Part shown: positions 1 through 11,715 of the stretch, in pieces | Layout: every line of letters begins with the position of its first letter | Position numbering within the stretch: position 1 is the stretch's first letter | Source: Siphonodentalium dalli | Lineage: Eukaryota > Mollusca > Scaphopoda > Gadilida > Siphonodentaliidae | Direction: 5' to 3' | Assembly (NCBI GenBank): GCA_032622095.1 | Contig: CP136065.1 | Span: forward strand, 204,176,618-204,240,617 | DNA length: 64,000 nucleotides | The notes under the pieces: generated by a model | What the model saw: only the letters and a program-made list of their open reading frames with translations | What the model was told of the DNA's origin: nothing | Database searches by the model: none | Program-made: the position numbers and the translations under genes

Positions 1-204
1 TTCTTTCTGTAGTGTATGAGGACCGGATACAGGTAGCTTAAATTAAGGACTCTAAAAAGCCCGACGAAGATCGTTTGTGATGATATAAATATAAACCCGT
101 TCAGGTGCGATAGTGAAATTATAACTGGTATACCGTATAACAAAATGAGTTCAATCAGTGAGCATACAATTATCAGGTATTTAAAGTAACATATATTGGA
201 TAAA

Positions 205-545
205 ATCAAGTAATCACTGGTCAATGAGAAATACCATAGTGGGGTGTATATGCGGGTAATGACTGTGTTAGAGTTCAATCGAGTGATCACTCGTCAATGA
301 GAAAAGTCATATTACTAAGACTATGTTTATAGGTGATCATTGTAAGGGTTATAGAAATTAAATATTGTAATCACTCGTCAATGAGAAATAAAAATTATTA
401 TAATTATCTCAGGTGGTGATTGCATTAGGGAATATCAAGTGCATCATGTTTGAATTACCAACATGGATGGGAATTTTACATATAAACATGAATTATAAGT
501 GGTTTGGATAAAAGTCAATCAAGGGATCAATAGTCAATGAGTTCA
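205..545. repeat. Short interspersed tandem motif TCAATGAGAAA
   Basis: The motif TCACTSGTCAATGAGAAA recurs near 214, 287 and 371, with a weaker copy near 526. The spacing is about 75-155 bp, in AT-rich DNA. The units between the motifs are only loosely alike, so this looks like a decayed tandem repeat. No coding potential is seen. Confidence 0.5.
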
Positions 546-560
546 CAAGATATGGTGCGG

Positions 561-1160
561 CTAAGTTCGACGTGGATTTATGCGTATTCAGGGAAATATG
601 TTAGCTACTCAGAGAAATAAGCTATGTAAAAGTTAAAGGGCATATGTCAACATAACTGGGACCCACTTATAATTCTAACACTATAAATATTTTAGCAAAT
701 TTTAATAATAATTTAATCATTAAGATGTCCATGGTACCACCTTCTGACATTAATTATAGTAAGTGTTGGCAGTGGGTATTGCTGTTAAAATAGTCACATC
801 CGTTAAAACCGCCATAAACAGAAATAATATTAATTTATAGACAAATTCTGTTCTTATTCCAATCATAAATATCGCATGAATTACATGTTATTGTCATGTT
901 ACTGTGATGTTAGTACTGGTACTGTGTGTTATGTAAACAAACGACATGTTATGTAAACAAACATTAGAAATGCCACCAAGTTGTTTACAACATAAAGGTT
1001 TTTATCATTTGCTAATCCTCGCCTCTCAAGATTTCGGTGTTGAATGGATCACCGTGACTCACTCATCCACCCTACCTGTATCTGTGCTGTTGAATTCAAA
1101 TTTGGTACTGGTATAATAATGATTTCTAAAGCTGACAGGTTGGGATGGGTGTATATGGTA
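561..1160. other. No gene seen
   Basis: AT-rich sequence with short chance frames only. A small duplication of GTTATGTAAACAAACG is visible near 925-965. I see nothing else that I can support. Confidence 0.5.
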
Positions 1161-1164
1161 CAAC

Positions 1165-1990
1165 TGCCATATACATATATTGTAGGCCCCACTGTCGCAG
1201 AGTTGTCGATATAAGTCAACATAAGGGGTATAAGAAATTGCCATATGTTTAGCAGCGGGTCCTCCGGAGGACGCCTGTGATTTACATATCAGAACAATTT
1301 CAATTGGGTATATCTCAACTTGTGTACCCGTGATCAACTCAAATATGCATCTATCTAAGTGATCTTGTCCCAGTATACATTTACTGTAGGGCGCTTTGTC
1401 CCGTTGTAGTCGATATAAGGCAACAAACGGAGTAGAAGGAATCCCCGTATGTTTAGCAGTGGGTCCTCCGGAGCTGAGAGCATATGGGCAAAATTTCAAT
1501 TGGCTATATTTCGACTTTTGGAGCCATTATCAACTAAAGTATGCATCTTTCTAAGTGTTCTGGTCCTGTATACATCTACTGTAGGGCCCTTTGTTGCATA
1601 TATAGTTGTCGATATAAGGCAACAGAACGAGTATATATAAGGAATTCCCTAAGTTGAGCAGAGGGTCCTCCGGATGATGGCTGTGTGTTACATATGGGAA
1701 AAATTTCAATAGGCATCTTTCTAAGTGAACTTGTCCCCTTATTCATTTACTGTAAGTTCCTTTGTCCCGTTGTAGTCGATATAAGGCAACAAAACTGGTA
1801 CAAGGAATCCCCGTACGTTTAGCAGAGGGTCCTCAGGAGGACCCGCTTCTAGCATATGGGCAACATTTCAATAGGCTTTTATTTTTACTTTTGGGAGCCA
1901 CGATCAACTCAAATATGCATCTATATATATATGTCGTTCTACTCACCAAAGGGTTCATTGTGAACAATGAGGATGTTGTAAACACACTAG
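1165..1990. repeat. Tandem repeat, ~160-205 bp unit, four copies
   Basis: Each unit carries GCAGNGGGTCCTCCGG (at about 1252, 1456, 1657 and 1822), preceded by GTCGATATAAGGCAACA and followed by a CAAATATGCATCT-like stretch. Period steps are about 204, 201 and 165 bp, so the last unit is shortened. Frames that run through the array in both strands (for example 1059-1499 on minus) are by-products of the repeat. Confidence 0.75.
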
Positions 1991-2840
1991 ACTATATATA
2001 ATGGGTCTCGCCCAGCTATTTTAAATAATCATTTCAATTCATTCGATATATAACAACTGTTACTTGATATATTCTTAAGATGGATAAGCGTGGTAAATAG
2101 TGCAGTCAACTGCGTAATTAAATGTCACATGATATGTACTTTCGGTTTACACCCGTGTTACGCTGGATATGGCTGTATATCAAGTTTGTGTTTGGTAACA
2201 CTTTCCTTATGTTTACTGGTAATTTATTCAATAAAACAACGTCATATCTGACACAGTTTATTGAAGAAAAACAAGCACCTGATTATTATTTAGGTAATTG
2301 GCAATGCCGATGTTGAAACCCAAGTGCCGATTGTCACAATATACCCTCACAAAATGAATTAAATAAAAAAGCCAAATGAATTTTTTTTCATGTAGGTCTA
2401 TCGAGTTGTACTGGGAATATAAAAAAAACACACTGCATTATCTAGACCATGAACCCAATTAGGGTATGCGCTCAGTCTATCTGAAATCATAAATGTCTGC
2501 AAGTAAATAAATCAAATATTTTTCACTGTATATTTTAGTTTTTTGGCAGCCATTTTGCAGGACTATTTTTTTTATTGGGTAAAGGACCGAAACAACATAA
2601 TACAAATATTATTCAACACTTTCAATAATCTGACAGACATAAATACTCAATATTGTTTCATCTTTTCAGACATTAAGTACCGCTAGCTTTATGTTGATTT
2701 ATCCTAAAAAAATAGTTCTGCAAATGGCTGCCAAAAACTTAAATATAAAATGAAAAATGTTCGATATATTTTCGCGCAGACCGTTATTACAATTTAAATT
2801 ATTTTTTTTACATAATTCGAACATATCTCTCATATCTTGA
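1991..2840. other. No gene seen
   Basis: AT-rich sequence. Small frames of about 60 codons are present on both strands but show no recognisable domain, splice context or codon bias. Confidence 0.5.
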
Positions 2841-2844
2841 AATG

Positions 2845-3350
2845 CAATTAACAAGAAACTGCACCGGTGGTGTTGGCATACCACCATGGTGGCAAATTTG
2901 AACTGACAAAGTATGGGTGAGATATCTGCTTGAACGGAAATAACCCCCTACCATTTTCGAATAAACACAGATAAATAACTGTAGAATGGAAAACATGAAC
3001 AAAACGATTGAACACTCAATAGACTGCCATCATAATAGTGAACATCCATACCAAATTCTATTGATATCTGTCAACCGGTGCTATGGTGGTGGCGATACAG
3101 ACACAAAACCAACACTTCCAAATTTACAATGATGACCAGAACAGAAAACTAGAAAAAATAGGATTGAACACTCAATTGATTGCCCTCTTAGTAGTGAACA
3201 TCCATACCAAATTTCATTGAGATTCGTCAAATGGTGGTGGAGACATCTGCCCGGACAGAAGGAAAAAAGGAGGGATAGATGTCCGGACGTCGCGAAGGAT
3301 GGAATGAATCCAATATACCCCACATTCTCTTTGAGAGTAAGGGTATAATA
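2845..3350 (+). repeat. Dispersed repeat R1, diverged copy with 3' hairpin
   Basis: It shares GCATACCNCCATGGTGGCAAA-like sequence near its start with better copies at 36947-37205 and 61757-62375. It ends in a hairpin-like tail (ATATACCCC, then GAGAG, then GGGTATAATAA). Internal copies of the 'GTGAACATCCATACCAAAT' phrase near 3040 and 3195 suggest two fused units. It is a non-coding interspersed element of unknown class. Confidence 0.55.
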
Positions 3351-3394
3351 AACATGAAGTACAATTTAAACAAGATGTTACACAACATCACGGC

Positions 3395-3610
3395 TGCTCG
3401 CTTAGGGGTCATCTCAAAACTACTATCTGGATCCCGATAACTCAAAACTATCTTCTAAATTTCCCCGATAGATTCCGATAGAGCGGTCACCATTTCCCGA
3501 AAATATTCCGATACCGCATCTAAATATTCCGATAACACGCTGATTTCCCGAAAACTTTCCGAAAGTAATGTACGTAGCGTATTACCAACTTTCCGATAAT
3601 TTACCCATTT
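3395..3610 (+). repeat. CCCGATA-rich repeat, partner of an inverted copy at 11.3-11.7 kb
   Basis: It begins AGGGGTCATCTCAAAACT and continues with many degenerate TTCCCGATA/ATTCCGATA units. The reverse complement of the same opening and the same unit type occurs at 11280-11715. The two copies face each other across about 7.7 kb. Confidence 0.6.
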
Positions 3611-3648
3611 ATTTCAAGAACAATTAGGCCTATTGTCTGTTTTGATAA

Positions 3649-3702
3649 TCGACGAATCGAGCATGTTGTTTATGCTCGACGAATCGAGCATGTTTGTTTA
3701 TG
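3649..3702. repeat. 27 bp direct duplication
   Basis: TCGACGAATCGAGCATGTT is repeated back to back with a 27 bp period. It is a short local duplication with no coding role seen. Confidence 0.7.
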
Positions 3703-4268
3703 TTTCCGGTTCTATTTGTTGTCATTACTTTTGGATTCGTCCACAGCCTCCTTCGTAAGCATATTTTTATTGGGGTGGAAGCTTGTTTAAAAGAATTAAA
3801 ACTCTACACGTTTCATGTTTTGATTCCAAGTTATTAAATTGTCCATTGAATTCTTTTTGCATATTATTCATACGGCACATATCTCCTAGAAACGCTCTGA
3901 AGGAAACGTAAAAAGAAATGGTTTCATAAAGGTAGTATCCCTTCAACACTAGCAATAGACTGTTCCAAAGTGAACGTGATAAAAAATTGAAATATATATT
4001 TGATAAAACTCTTTTGGCCCTAGTAATGTTCTCAAATAAAACTGTCATTTGATTTGATTTGTTCCCTCATTCATCACAAGATCGAATAATATTTTATTTT
4101 AATACACTGAGTGAGCAATTTTGAGAATTCAATAAAGTTTTGATCGAAAAGTTCGACAACATTTTCGATTTTCTCTTCAGTTACACGTCCCAACGTCACG
4201 CCAATTCAGCCCAATATTGTGGGCACGGGGATTGCCTGGATTAGTACCCAAATAAATTATGTTGTTAA
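3703..4268. other. No gene seen
   Basis: AT-rich. The minus-strand frame at 3767-4048 (93 codons) has no recognisable domain and is not supported by splice or polyadenylation signals. Confidence 0.45.
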
Positions 4269-5280
4269 AGCGCATTGACAAATACATAATCTTGAGTATA
4301 TTCTCCACACTATAATCGAAAAATACAAAGGAATGGACACATGATTCAATCCAAATTGTTTATTTAAAAAACACTCCCGCCAAGAAACCCCCACTGATGA
4401 CGTGCGCAAAAAATATGTACATACAGCAAACACGTGTTGTTGGAAATTGGGGTGCACAATGGGGACTCATTTATCATGGCTATATCTATTACCCATTCGG
4501 TAATTCATAAATGACATTCATTGCAAATTCAAACAGAATATATCTTAGATTTAGTATTAGTATCAATTGACCATTTATCGAATGCTGTCATTGAACTTAT
4601 TGATCAGCTGATGACGATGAAAAAATCTAGGAACCTTGTGAACGTCATTGCAGCAATGATAAAATACAGTAGCACAAATTTATGTGCATCGGCCGTTTTG
4701 TTCTCTCGTTTGATTAATAAAATTATTATTCTGCGCGCATTGACAATTATATAATCTTGAGTATATTCTTCACAATGTAATCTAAAAATACAAAGGAATG
4801 GACACACGATTCAATCCAAATGGTTTATTTAAAAAACACTCCCGCCAAGAAAGATCAAGAAACGCCCACTGATAACGATCGAGCGCAGAAATTTGTACAT
4901 GCGAACATGTGGTGTTGGAATGTGGGGCGCACAATGGGGACTGTCATCTATCATGGCTATATAACTATTAGCCATTCGGTAATAAATAAATGACATTCAT
5001 TGCAAATTCAAACATAATATATCTTAGCTTTAGTGTTAGTATCAATTGACCATTTATCGAGTGTTTCCATTGAACTTATTGATCAGCTGATGACGATGAA
5101 AACACCTCAGACCTTGCCGACGTCAGCGCAACAATAATAAAATACTGTATAGCACAAATGTGCATCGATCGGCCGTTTTGTTCTCTTGTTTGATTAATAA
5201 AATTATTATTCTCCGTGCATTAACACTGCCAAATACTCAAGTAAATTGGCCATATCATGATGTGAAAAATCAAAGAAATG
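4269..5280. repeat. Tandem duplication, ~470-480 bp unit, two full copies plus a partial third
   Basis: Unit starts at GCGCATTGACA near 4269 and 4735, with a diverged third start (GTGCATTAACA) near 5215. Both full copies contain ACACTCCCGCCAAGAAA, the phrase TGACATTCATTGCAAATTC, and GATCAGCTGATGACGATGA. The copies differ by scattered substitutions and small indels. No long frame is conserved between them, so it is probably non-coding. Confidence 0.8.
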
Positions 5281-6376
5281 ACATTGTATAACATTAGTTA
5301 CTTTTATTTGAACACAAGAGTTCACGAGACAAACGTGGCTATTTTTAAATTGAAAGTGCGCAAATCAATTCCGAATAGTGCTGCATTTACCGCGAATTAC
5401 TTATCGGCACTGTCTTGTCATTTTATATTGAATATGATTGCTCAAAATTTCACTAAGAGAAAGCACTTTTCTCGATCATAAGATACAATGTAGACACGAA
5501 AGAATTGTTTAATTTATTAATTGCACAAGATATGTGCGGTACGAATGTATTGACTGCAATGTCAAGGTAAAAAACCGGTGCGCCAAATTGAAGTAAACAA
5601 AAAAACACGTGCGTTGTAATCGATGACACAATGTTGACTAGTTTGGACTAATAAATTAATAATGCAGTCAATTGTAACTGAATTTACACGTAACTATCCA
5701 AGAGTTGATAGGCCACTTGATGATTTATTTTATGTTTCATTTCACCACGTAGCCATGGCTTAAAACATTAATAAATCACCCAATTCGTGATATGGATTTC
5801 CGACAGAGAAATTGAAACTGAAAGTCACATTGATCTGTTGATAAAACAAAACTTACCTTTTGTTTGTTTATTACATTTATTGATATAAAATATATAAAAC
5901 CTACTAAATATTCACCATACTATCATGCTTGGGGAGGGGGATTCACAACTCTGAATTTTTTTTACTCCCAGTCCCCATCCATACAGATGAACATAATTTC
6001 ATAAATCAAGAGCCACATAACATTTAGTAATAATACATGTTTTCCCCCAAAAACTTTGACGTCACCAGAAAGTTCTGTTGGCTGGAGGTAATATTACTGT
6101 GGGTATCGAAAGTAAACTAAATAAAAGTTAGCAAGACATCTTTTTGAAGAAAAAAAATGACGAAATATAGGAGCAGGCCTACTACAAATAAATCGCATCG
6201 TGTTACCTTGACCTTGATGATGCAATCGTGTCTACTGGCGAGATTTGTTGTTTCCATGCATGTGCCGGTAAACAAGAATGCAATTGCCATGATTGCGTTA
6301 TAAAGCACATCAAATGCTGCATGGACATCGCACATTCCAATATAAATTTCGCCCAGGCTATGTATATTCGGAATAT
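5281..6376. other. No gene seen
   Basis: A 67-codon frame at 5278-5481 lacks any recognisable motif. A perfect CRE-type TGACGTCA occurs at 6058-6065 with no identifiable gene next to it. Confidence 0.4.
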
Positions 6377-7110
6377 ACACACTCAGTAATCGAATTTCCA
6401 AAGATCGGAGATAATTCCGGTTCCCGGTGGAAACGCGTCCGGTTCCCGGTGGAGATTTCGTTTTTTTATATACCAAGCAGACGAAATGTCATACTCAAGA
6501 AGGTAAGTAGCATTATTTCTTAGCTCCGACCAATTTATTCTAGTAAAACGAATGTCATAGAAATCATTCGTCAAATTCCCATCGGAATCTGAAGTTTGAA
6601 ATCATATGAACATAACGATACAAAATCGCAATCGCCGATGTTCCTATTGCTTTATGGGTCAACCGTCGCCTATTTTCGGTCTGTATTTGCATCTCTCGCA
6701 ACAATAAGGGTGTCAAACCGGTCCCGTGGTGACTTCCACCACTTTGAGCTATAATAAATGCAACCATATTGCTCTCAAAACAAACAAAAAGCATATTTGT
6801 CACTTTTCAAAATTAATTTTTGATGAAAAAATTGGCAACGCATTTATCGGGCAATGACAACTCCATCAATCGGATCGAAAATATGACAGTTCTCAGATAC
6901 GTATCCATTTATCCATCGATCGTGGCCTCAGACTTGCGCAACTTGGTGAATATGTGGTATTACTATTGTGTGTCCATACACTATCATGTTTTGAGGCGAT
7001 CTTTTTTTTCTGATAAGTATTGCGTCGAATCATAGATGACGAGACGCAATGCCCGTTAGAAACAGAAGTAAACCTTATAATGGTAGTTAATACATTATCG
7101 TGAATGGACA
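6377..7110 (+). repeat. Left arm of a large inverted repeat
   Basis: This ~735 bp arm is the reverse complement of 10127-10865 with frequent substitutions. Shared landmarks are CAGTAATCGAATTTCC at the outer end, the doubled CCGGTTCCCGGTGGA, ATCGGAATCTGAAG, AGTGGTGGAAGTCACCACGG in one orientation, and ATTATCGTGAATG at the inner end. The frames inside are not conserved as protein. The arms may be long terminal inverted repeats of one ~4.5 kb element, or two copies of a dispersed repeat that landed head to head. Confidence 0.75.
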
Positions 7111-7222
7111 TATTTTGGTCTGGTTTATTAAGACGAGTTTGGAACGATAAAAAATCATTTGTTTGTGAATTGATATCATTTTTATGTTATTTCTTCTTCT
7201 GTTTCAGTGCTCGTAAATAGAG

Positions 7223-7365
7223 GATCTCACATGAGTTACTATTTTATACGGAATTTATCAACCGAGTTCACTAAATTCGATTTGAGCCGAGGTTTACCGA
7301 GGCTCAAATAGAATTTAGAGGACGATGTTGATAAATTACGTATAAAATAGGACGAGTGTGAGATA
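7223..7365. mobile_element. Palindromic MITE-like element
   Basis: GATCTCACATGAGTTACTAT at the left is matched by the reverse complement of GACGAGTGTGAGATAC at the right, and the shared inner stretch TTTTATACGNAATTTATCAAC pairs as well. The centre TTTGAGCCGAGG...GAGGCTCAAA is also self-complementary. The whole 143 bp can fold into one hairpin, as foldback MITEs do. I could not identify a clear target-site duplication. Confidence 0.55.
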
Positions 7366-8465
7366 CCTTTTATCACATGATCAAATAAACCCGAAGCAAC
7401 GCGCAATATTCATCGAAAACAACAATCATAAACTACAGCGATCGCAAGTTATTTGAAGAACGCCGTGACGTCATCGCACGCGCTGATATTAAACGTGTCT
7501 ATTACCGATAATTATGAAACTGCTTTTATGGCCAAATTATGTGATAAAAGGAAGTATTCCTTTGCCGGGCCTGGTTGGTATAAAACAAAAAAGAGTCGAC
7601 CGACAATCCCGAGGACAGCACACGCACCGGAAACGTCGCCTGCGACTGTGGCAACCTCTGATCTTCTGGAAACTCCACAGTGTAGTGAACATCAACCGAC
7701 TGTTACATCCCACGCTCCCACAAAGCCAAAAGTACAACATAACAAAACCAGGAAGAGGAGTGTTACCAGTTCGACAACACCACAGGACCGACGAATAATA
7801 CGAATCTTTTCAGTTTCTAAATGATTGACACGCTTATGTTCTGTTATGTTACAAAACACAGTATACGAGTATATAAAATTGATGTATTATGAGTTGGCGT
7901 ATCGGTCAAGTCCCTTCACCCCCGTTCTGTGGGATACCGGGGTCCTGGAGAATACACCTGCAACCGGGACAAGTTGGGTGATTACATAATGAACAGGTTG
8001 CGATTTTGAAACCTGAAACTTGTAACGTGTGTTGATGTATGAATCAAATGCGGTCACATGACGACAGCTGTGATTATTGAAACAAATAAATCATAACCGA
8101 TGGCAGTTAATGCATTGTGCAATGCATCATTCTGGTGTTAAATAAAAAAAAGATTCACATATCACATGCTAATACAACTTTGGTACAACAGTGCTAGTTT
8201 GGTAGGATTTAGTTATTGCATGTATATTTATGATTGAGAGATAATTGTATGCTCTATTCGTCGGAGAACTCCATCCATACAAAGCTACCTCGCAGTCAGG
8301 ATTACACCCGTTACAAGTTCACAAATCGCAACCTCTTCAATTTGTTTTTAAAATCGTCGGGTTTCGAATAAAAAACTGTCCTTACAACAGGACATGCATT
8401 GTCAAAATTAATGACTAGCTTCCCACTGTGACCCTCTCCCTCTGACCATGCATGGAAGTAATAAC
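7366..8465. other. No supported gene; frame at 7453-7824 and a CRE site noted
   Basis: An open frame at 7453-7824 (about 120 codons, no ATG at its 5' end) is rich in Thr, Ser and Pro with basic patches, but I recognise no domain. A perfect TGACGTCA CRE palindrome lies at 7466-7473, just inside the frame. The rest up to 8465 is AT-rich with no other support. Confidence 0.35.
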
Positions 8466-8475
8466 TGACTTGTAC

Positions 8476-9028
8476 AGGGGGGGGGGGGGGTCGGAAAAAT
8501 ATTTCAGGCACGTATGGCATTTTTTCCCTTTCGATCATTTTTTGTACTCACCCACCCCCACCGCCAATTTTTTTCCGTTTTCGGCAGTTTTTTCCGACCA
8601 TTTTTTGACACCCACCCCCCTCTTTTAACACTAAAACAGAGATTTGCGGGGGGAAATTCACTGTAAACAGCTGTATATGAATTTCTGTGCATACTATTTA
8701 TCATGGATGTTAACATGGACATGTAAATAGGAATGAGTAATTTTGAGGTCATTCGGCCAAAAAAACATGGCTGCCAGCGGCCATCTTGGATTTCAAAATT
8801 TGCAACAAAATACAACACGATAACTGCCTGCAGTCAGTTAACCAGTTAGAATTACATTATTTCTCTCATTCAAACTGATTCAAAGTGGTTTTGAAGCCCA
8901 ACTCATTGCCAAAACACTAAAAACAAGCAGGAATTTTTTTTTTAGTTGCGGAAAAAATTGTTTGTTGGTGGCTTTGACCACCCACCCACCCCGGCATACG
9001 TGCCGGAAGAAATTTTGTCACCCCCCCC
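8476..9028. mobile_element. 553 bp non-autonomous TIR element with 10 bp target-site duplication
   Basis: The element is flanked by identical 10-mers TGACTTGTAC at 8466-8475 and 9029-9038. Its ends are a G-run at the left and a C-run at the right, each followed inward by an imperfect inverted repeat (left GGCACGTATGG, right CCGGCATACGTGCC). The interior is rich in C-runs and T-runs and contains an AAGATGGCCGCTGG-like repeat in inverse sense. A 9-11 bp duplication with inverted ends is typical of Mutator-like elements, which is my tentative class. It has no transposase. Confidence 0.6.
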
Positions 9029-9140
9029 TGACTTGTACTACAATAAAAATAAATCTTCCTCTTGAGACAAAAAAAACTTAACAAAAAGTATGTTTCTGAC
9101 ATAAAATAAAAAAATATACATGCATATATACATATAATAA

Positions 9141-9833
9141 TTATAGTTTATGTTTTCGGGTCTCGTGGGTCTTTAATCCACCTCGATGGGAATAGCTCTT
9201 TCCACAGCGGTCACAAACATACTTCCTGGGGGAAGTGTGGACGTGCCTGTGTTCTTTCGTATACTTTTGTGACTTAAACAATTTGCCACAGATATCACAC
9301 GGCACATCTGGTAACTTTCCGCGAGTAGTTTTGTGGAAGGCGAAGTTTGATTCTGATGCGAATGTAGAGCCACACTTGCATTTATGGGGCCTCACACCCA
9401 TGTGGGCATTCACGTGATCCGAGAATTTATGCACATAATTGAACCCTTTGCTGCAGACATCGCACTTAAACTTGAATGTGCCCGAATGTTCATTAATATG
9501 CTCCCTAAGTCCCGCCTTAGTTTTATACTCTTTGCTACAATCCGGCTCATCGCATTTATGCCTTTTCCCCGCGTGTTCAGCGTCATTGTGTTGCTTTAGG
9601 TCGAAGGCATCGTGGAACCTGCGTGTGCAGCAGCTGCAACTTAACATTTTAGTTCTATCGTGTGTCATTTGATGGCGTTTTAAGGCCCATTTCCTTGATA
9701 GTTTTATTTTGCATTCAGTACATTCGTAATGGACACCGCCTGGTGTCAGAGCGATGGCGTCACCCGTCTTATCACTAACATTATCACTAGTATCTTCTAC
9801 TGGGCCGTCGTCTCTGGGCGTGGGACCACTATC
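9141..9833 (-). CDS. C2H2 zinc-finger protein, C-terminal part
   Basis: The open minus-strand frame carries seven tandem finger units. From N to C they start ECTEC, CSCC, CDEPDC, CDVC, KCKC, CDIC and CDRC. Six have the normal C-x2/4-C-x12-H-x3/4-H layout. The fifth keeps its cysteines and first histidine but has RGK where the second histidine should be. A stop at 9141 ends the protein three residues after the last finger. The linkers are not the TGEKP type, so this is a divergent, probably DNA-binding, nuclear protein. An ATG lies at 9668, inside the first finger, so translation must start upstream. In this frame an in-frame TGA closes at 9834-9836. A separate frame just upstream (from an acceptor-like AG at 9858-9859) reads DLEELGCE and would join only with a one-base shift. 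It lies between the arms of the 6.4/10.9 kb inverted repeat. Orthology is not recognised. Confidence 0.75.
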   Translation of the reverse strand, partial: DSGPTPRDDGPVEDTSDNVSDKTGDAIALTPGGVHYECTECKIKLSRKWALKRHQMTHDRTKMLSCSCCTRRFHDAFDLKQHNDAEHAGKRHKCDEPDCSKEYKTKAGLREHINEHSGTFKFKCDVCSKGFNYVHKFSDHVNAHMGVRPHKCKCGSTFASESNFAFHKTTRGKLPDVPCDICGKLFKSQKYTKEHRHVHTSPRKYVCDRCGKSYSHRGGLKTHETRKHKL

Positions 9834-10126
9834 TCACAGCCCAGTTCTTCCAAATCACTGACAATAGAAATAACAGAAGTTATAGAACACCGACAGAAAT
9901 CGGGATGAGGCTAGCTGCAGTCGTGGTGAACCTGATCCCGAATAAATCAAGATAAAATCTTACATTTACATATAGAGTCGGACCCTCCCCAACTATTTCC
10001 TTGATAAGATTACATCACATGGAACCAAACTGACAAACTGGTAAATATTTGCGCCAACAATTGTGTTTGCAATTCTGAATTTCAATCATGATTTGTAAGA
10101 TAAATTTGTTATTTACCACTATGTGT

Positions 10127-10865
10127 CATTCACGATAATGTATTAACTACCATTAAGGATTAATTCTGTTTCTAACGGGCATTTCGTCTCGTCTTCTATG
10201 GCTCGACCAATACTTATCAGAAACAAAAGATCGCCTCAATACATGATAGTGTATGGACATACAATGGTAATAACACATATTCACCAAGTTGCGCAAGTCT
10301 GAGGGCACGATCGGTGAATAAATGGATACGTATCTGATAATCTGAGAACTGTCATATTGTCGATCCGATGGATGGAGTTGTCATTTCCCGATAAATGCGT
10401 TGTCAATTTTTTCATCAAAAATGAATTTTGAAAAGTGACAAATATGCTTTTGTTTTGTTTTGAGAGCAATATGGTTGCATTTATTATAGCTCAAAGTGGT
10501 GGAAGTCACCACGGGACCGGTTTGACACTCCTCATTGTTGCGAGAGATGCAAATACAGACCGAAAATAGGCGACGGTTGACACATAAATCAATAGGAAAA
10601 TCGGCGATTGCGATTTTGTATCGTTAGGTTCATATGATTTCAAACTTGAGATTCCGATGGGAATTTGACGAATGATTTCTATGGCATTCGTTTTACTAGA
10701 ATAAATTGGTCGGAGCTAAGAAAAAATTCTACTTACCTTCTTGAGTATGACATTTCGTCTGCTTGGTATATAAAAAACGAAATCTCCACCGGGAACCGGA
10801 CGCGTTTCCACCGGGAACCGGAATTATCTCCGATCTTTGGAAATTCGATTACTGAGTGTGATATA
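10127..10865 (-). repeat. Right arm of the large inverted repeat
   Basis: Reverse complement of 6377-7110, with matching outer (CGATTACTGAGTGT) and inner (CATTCACGATAAT) boundaries. Outside these boundaries similarity stops abruptly on both sides, giving a spacer of about 3.0 kb that holds the MITE-like palindrome, the 553 bp element and the zinc-finger frame. Confidence 0.75.
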
Positions 10866-11279
10866 GGCCTACGTGTACACAGGCCCGATATTTTTTTTAA
10901 GCTTGAGTTGTCCCATGTTTGAAATTGTTTTATAAATCTGTTCACTGTGTGAAATCTTCAAGACGTATTACTCTGCAATGCCAACGTGTTGTTCCCAGAA
11001 ACGTAAATATTGATGACCCCAATTCCTGGAATCGGGCTAAAAATAGAACATATGCCATCTCGTGTTAAGACTGCACTCGATTGTGCATGCATTAATTGTG
11101 TCGTCGGCGATTCACGATTAAATACAAATCTTTTACATTTGCCATAATATATGTATTTCTTTATTTCCTCCATATTTAAAAGTCGGATGTATTTAAACAT
11201 ATTACAAACACAAGCTTTGAAGATAGTATAGGCCTACAACTGCATACATATTTGGGTATGCTCCCCGTGAATTGATTTA
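10866..11279. other. No gene seen
   Basis: AT-rich sequence without a frame or motif I can support. Confidence 0.45.
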
Positions 11280-11715
11280 TTGATTTTAAAGATTTCCCGA
11301 TGGGTATTGTCCGGGTAAAATACCGATATTGTATGTAGCACCCACTGATCAACACAGTATAACATATAATAGTTCTACGACACGTGTCCCCCGATACTTT
11401 AAAACTTTATACTAACGATTTCTCATATTAGGAAACTATTAAATCAACAATAAAGATAGGCCTATAAAACATAAAATCGCGATAAAAGTCCGGAGTAATC
11501 CCGATACAGAAACTTTCCAAACAACATGCGTTGTTTTCGGAATATGATACTCCGAAATGAAAGTAAACTCCGATAGAATCGCGATAGACTATGTAAATAT
11601 TCCGATAATTTCCCGAAAAACGTTGCGTCATTTCCCGATAATTTCCCGATAACTGTATATATATGCTATCGGGAAATAGGCTGATTTCCCGATAGGAGTT
11701 TTGAGATGACCCCTT
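11280..11715 (-). repeat. CCCGATA-rich repeat, inverted partner of 3395-3610
   Basis: TTTCCCGATA units are repeated many times, and the right end (GGAGTTTTGAGATGACCCCTT) is the reverse complement of the opening of the 3.4 kb copy. The minus-strand frame of 186 codons at 11428-11988 runs partly through this array and I do not treat it as a gene. Confidence 0.6.

Noticed and set aside
205-545. CRISPR-like spaced motif
   Set aside because: Copies are imperfect, spacing is irregular (75-155 bp) and the context is eukaryotic.
7453-7824. Basic Thr/Pro-rich ORF of 123 codons as a gene
   Set aside because: No ATG at its start, no domain, and two other frames are open over the same stretch. Recorded only as an open region.
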